Below are positions 6,480 to 7,764 of a stretch of 7,764 nt of DNA, one piece after another. The stretch covers positions 1 through 7,764 of the forward strand of contig JAERML010000049.1 in NCBI GenBank assembly GCA_016844425.1, given 5' to 3'. This stretch comes from Bacteroidota bacterium (GTDB lineage Bacteria; Bacteroidota; UBA10030; UBA6906). The position numbers were made by a program, and so were the translations under genes. Below the pieces are notes generated by a model. The model made no database searches. It was not told the origin of the DNA and saw only the letters and a list, made by a program, of their open reading frames with translations. Position 1 is the stretch's first letter. Every line of letters begins with the position of its first letter.

Positions 6480-7764
6480 CTACTTGAGGAGCAGCATCTT
6501 CTGCAGGCTCTTGAATGCCTCTCGGCCATTTGCAGTGGTGGCTTCTAACCGGTAGAAGTACACTCCGCTGCTCAGGTTGCTGCCATTCCACTCAACCGAA
6601 AATCGACCTGCCGGTCGTTCCTCATCAACGAGTGTGGCAACAAGTTGACCAAGTATATTGTACACTGTGAGTCTCACCCGGCTTGCGTGTGGCAATGCAT
6701 ACTCGATTCGGGTGGAGGGGTTGAACGGATTGGGAAAGTTCTGTGACAGAGAAAACGCGTCGGGAAGCACAGACGTTCTGTGCTCATCAACTCTCGTGAT
6801 GCCGCCGCCGAGATTGTAGAGAACAAAAAGTGAATCGCGCCCGAGTACCGCTTCTTGTGCCACGATGGCGATGTCCGTCTTGCCATCACGATCGAAGTCG
6901 GAAGCAACGACACCAAAGGGTCTGCCGGTGGCAAATGGCAGGAAGCAATTCTCCTTTGCACTGAAACTACCTGTGCCATTGTTCAAAAATACCGTTACCC
7001 CGTTAGTATTCAGCAGTTCATTCACCGTAACAAAGTCGAGGTCGCCGTCGTTCTCGTAGTCTAAGCTCACAAGACCGGTTGCAAAACTGGCTGGGATCGT
7101 CTCACTGGAGAAAGTGAAGTTCCCCTGATTCCTGATGAACACACACGCTGAGGTGCTCCCTAAGGTGATAAGATCGAGATCTGTATCACCATCGAAATCT
7201 CCCATAACAATGCTTGAAGCATGGCCGGGGGCACTACCGGTGCCGAGTTGATATCGGTAGCGAGTTCCGTAGGGCAGGAATCCACCTCCGCCTTGAGCAT
7301 TCGTATCGTTGAACACATACATGGCCAGAGGCAGAGGAGTTGTCGTCAGTGCGGCGAGTTCAGGATCACTGTTACCGTCGAAATTTCCAACGATGAAATC
7401 AGTCAGTACAGCTGGAATAGTGTCTGGAGTGAAGCCTGGCCCAGGACGTTTTATCACAAAGTGCGTAACATTGCGTCCGCTGCTGCCGAGGTAGGCAAGA
7501 TAACTCGTGTTTGGAAGGAAGCCGTCATCCTCGGTGATCAATATCGTCGTAGAACTAAGAACGAAGCTCACTCTGCCGGTATCAAGCGAGCGTACTCTGC
7601 CTCCACTGAGAGTGGGAATGGGATTGACCGTGATGATCGTGGTATCCGACGGAAAATTCCCGAAACCATCACCCCAGAAAACCTTCAGAGCGGTCGTATC
7701 GCCTCCCACGATCAGATCCAGATGGTTATCACGGTCCAGATCAAAGAACTTCACCACGTTAGGT
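6480..7764 (-). CDS. Secreted FG-GAP/VCBS repeat protein with T9SS type A sorting domain, 5' end outside window
   Basis: The frame is open to the right edge; 427 complete codons and the TAG stop (6480-6482) are inside. GTG codons at 7757 and 7754 lie within a conserved repeat and are not credible starts. Successive FG-GAP/VCBS units are visible as FFDLDRDNHLDLIVGGD, IVGNFDGNSDPELAAL, VMGDFDGDTDLDLITL, SLDYENDGDLDFVTV and ASDFDRDGKTDIAIV. The DxDxDG-like loops are probable calcium-binding turns of a beta-propeller. The last 96 residues (about 6483-6770) are a type A sorting domain: FSLSQNFPNPFNPSTRIEY, VYNILGQLVATLVDE, SSGVYFYRLEA and a final KMLLLK. Proteins with this domain are exported by Sec, moved across the outer membrane by the type IX system, and released or anchored at the surface. 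The first 175 visible codons are paralogous to the left-edge gene, so a signal peptide and beta-helix are expected further upstream. No enzymatic motif is seen; an adhesive, structural or ligand-binding role is the best guess. Confidence 0.9.
   Translation of the reverse strand, partial: PNVVKFFDLDRDNHLDLIVGGDTTALKVFWGDGFGNFPSDTTIITVNPIPTLSGGRVRSLDTGRVSFVLSSTTILITEDDGFLPNTSYLAYLGSSGRNVTHFVIKRPGPGFTPDTIPAVLTDFIVGNFDGNSDPELAALTTTPLPLAMYVFNDTNAQGGGGFLPYGTRYRYQLGTGSAPGHASSIVMGDFDGDTDLDLITLGSTSACVFIRNQGNFTFSSETIPASFATGLVSLDYENDGDLDFVTVNELLNTNGVTVFLNNGTGSFSAKENCFLPFATGRPFGVVASDFDRDGKTDIAIVAQEAVLGRDSLFVLYNLGGGITRVDEHRTSVLPDAFSLSQNFPNPFNPSTRIEYALPHASRVRLTVYNILGQLVATLVDEERPAGRFSVEWNGSNLSSGVYFYRLEATTANGREAFKSLQKMLLLK
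7239..7763 (-). repeat. Paralogous segment, right copy
   Basis: Partner of the segment at 1-531, same orientation, 175 codons against 177. The right copy has a short insertion (TVNPIPTLSG region) and a glycine-rich NAQGGGGF where the left copy has LLLVGFPCNDAG. The offset between equivalent points is about 7.2 kb, spanning the two-component genes. Confidence 0.75.

Noticed and set aside
6358..6591. Longer N-terminus of the kinase from an ATG at 6591 or 6447
   Set aside because: It would overlap the end of the upstream gene and places about 78 residues of unstructured sequence before a clear signal peptide. Both starts also lie upstream of the likely promoter.
1..7764. Mobile element or recent tandem duplication
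   Set aside because: No transposase, terminal repeats or target duplications are seen, and the paralogous segments are too diverged in DNA for a recent event.

Overview
The window is a compact, entirely minus-strand block of five genes and contains no RNA genes, insertion sequences or CRISPR arrays that I can see. The outer gene on the right ends in a type IX secretion (T9SS, type A) sorting domain with the signature NFPNPFNPST. The putative promoter of the central operon carries a TAnnTTTG -7 box. Together with the two-propeller sensor kinase this points to the Fibrobacterota-Chlorobiota-Bacteroidota (FCB) group. The NPFNPST form of the signature is, from general knowledge, commoner in Ignavibacteria/Kapabacteria-like and related lineages than in classical Bacteroidales. 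That placement is inference; the sequence alone does not fix a genus.

Layout, in the direction of transcription (right to left): (1) 7764-6480, the C-terminal 427 residues of a secreted FG-GAP/VCBS repeat protein with a T9SS sorting domain, cut by the right edge. (2) A 122-bp gap with a good promoter candidate and an imperfect dyad over its -35 box. (3) 6357-3361, a 998-residue sensor histidine kinase with a signal peptide, 14 propeller blades, a Y_Y_Y domain, one membrane segment, HisKA_3 and HATPase_c. (4) 3364-2702, a NarL/FixJ-type response regulator whose start overlaps the kinase stop by 4 bp (ATGA). (5) 2579-2244, a receiver-only response regulator. (6) 2184-1, the first 728 residues of a secreted protein with a parallel beta-helix followed by FG-GAP repeats, cut by the left edge.

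The most notable point is that genes 1 and 6 are paralogues. Residues 552-728 of the left protein align with the first 175 visible codons of the right protein, so the two-component system sits between two related surface or secreted proteins. Overlaying the two partial genes predicts a full-length family of about 980 residues: signal peptide, beta-helix, several FG-GAP repeats, sorting domain.

The likely working model (inference) is that the periplasmic propellers sense an extracellular or periplasmic ligand. The kinase would phosphorylate the DNA-binding regulator, with the receiver-only protein competing for or buffering phosphate. The regulon may include the kinase operon itself and one or both flanking secreted proteins.
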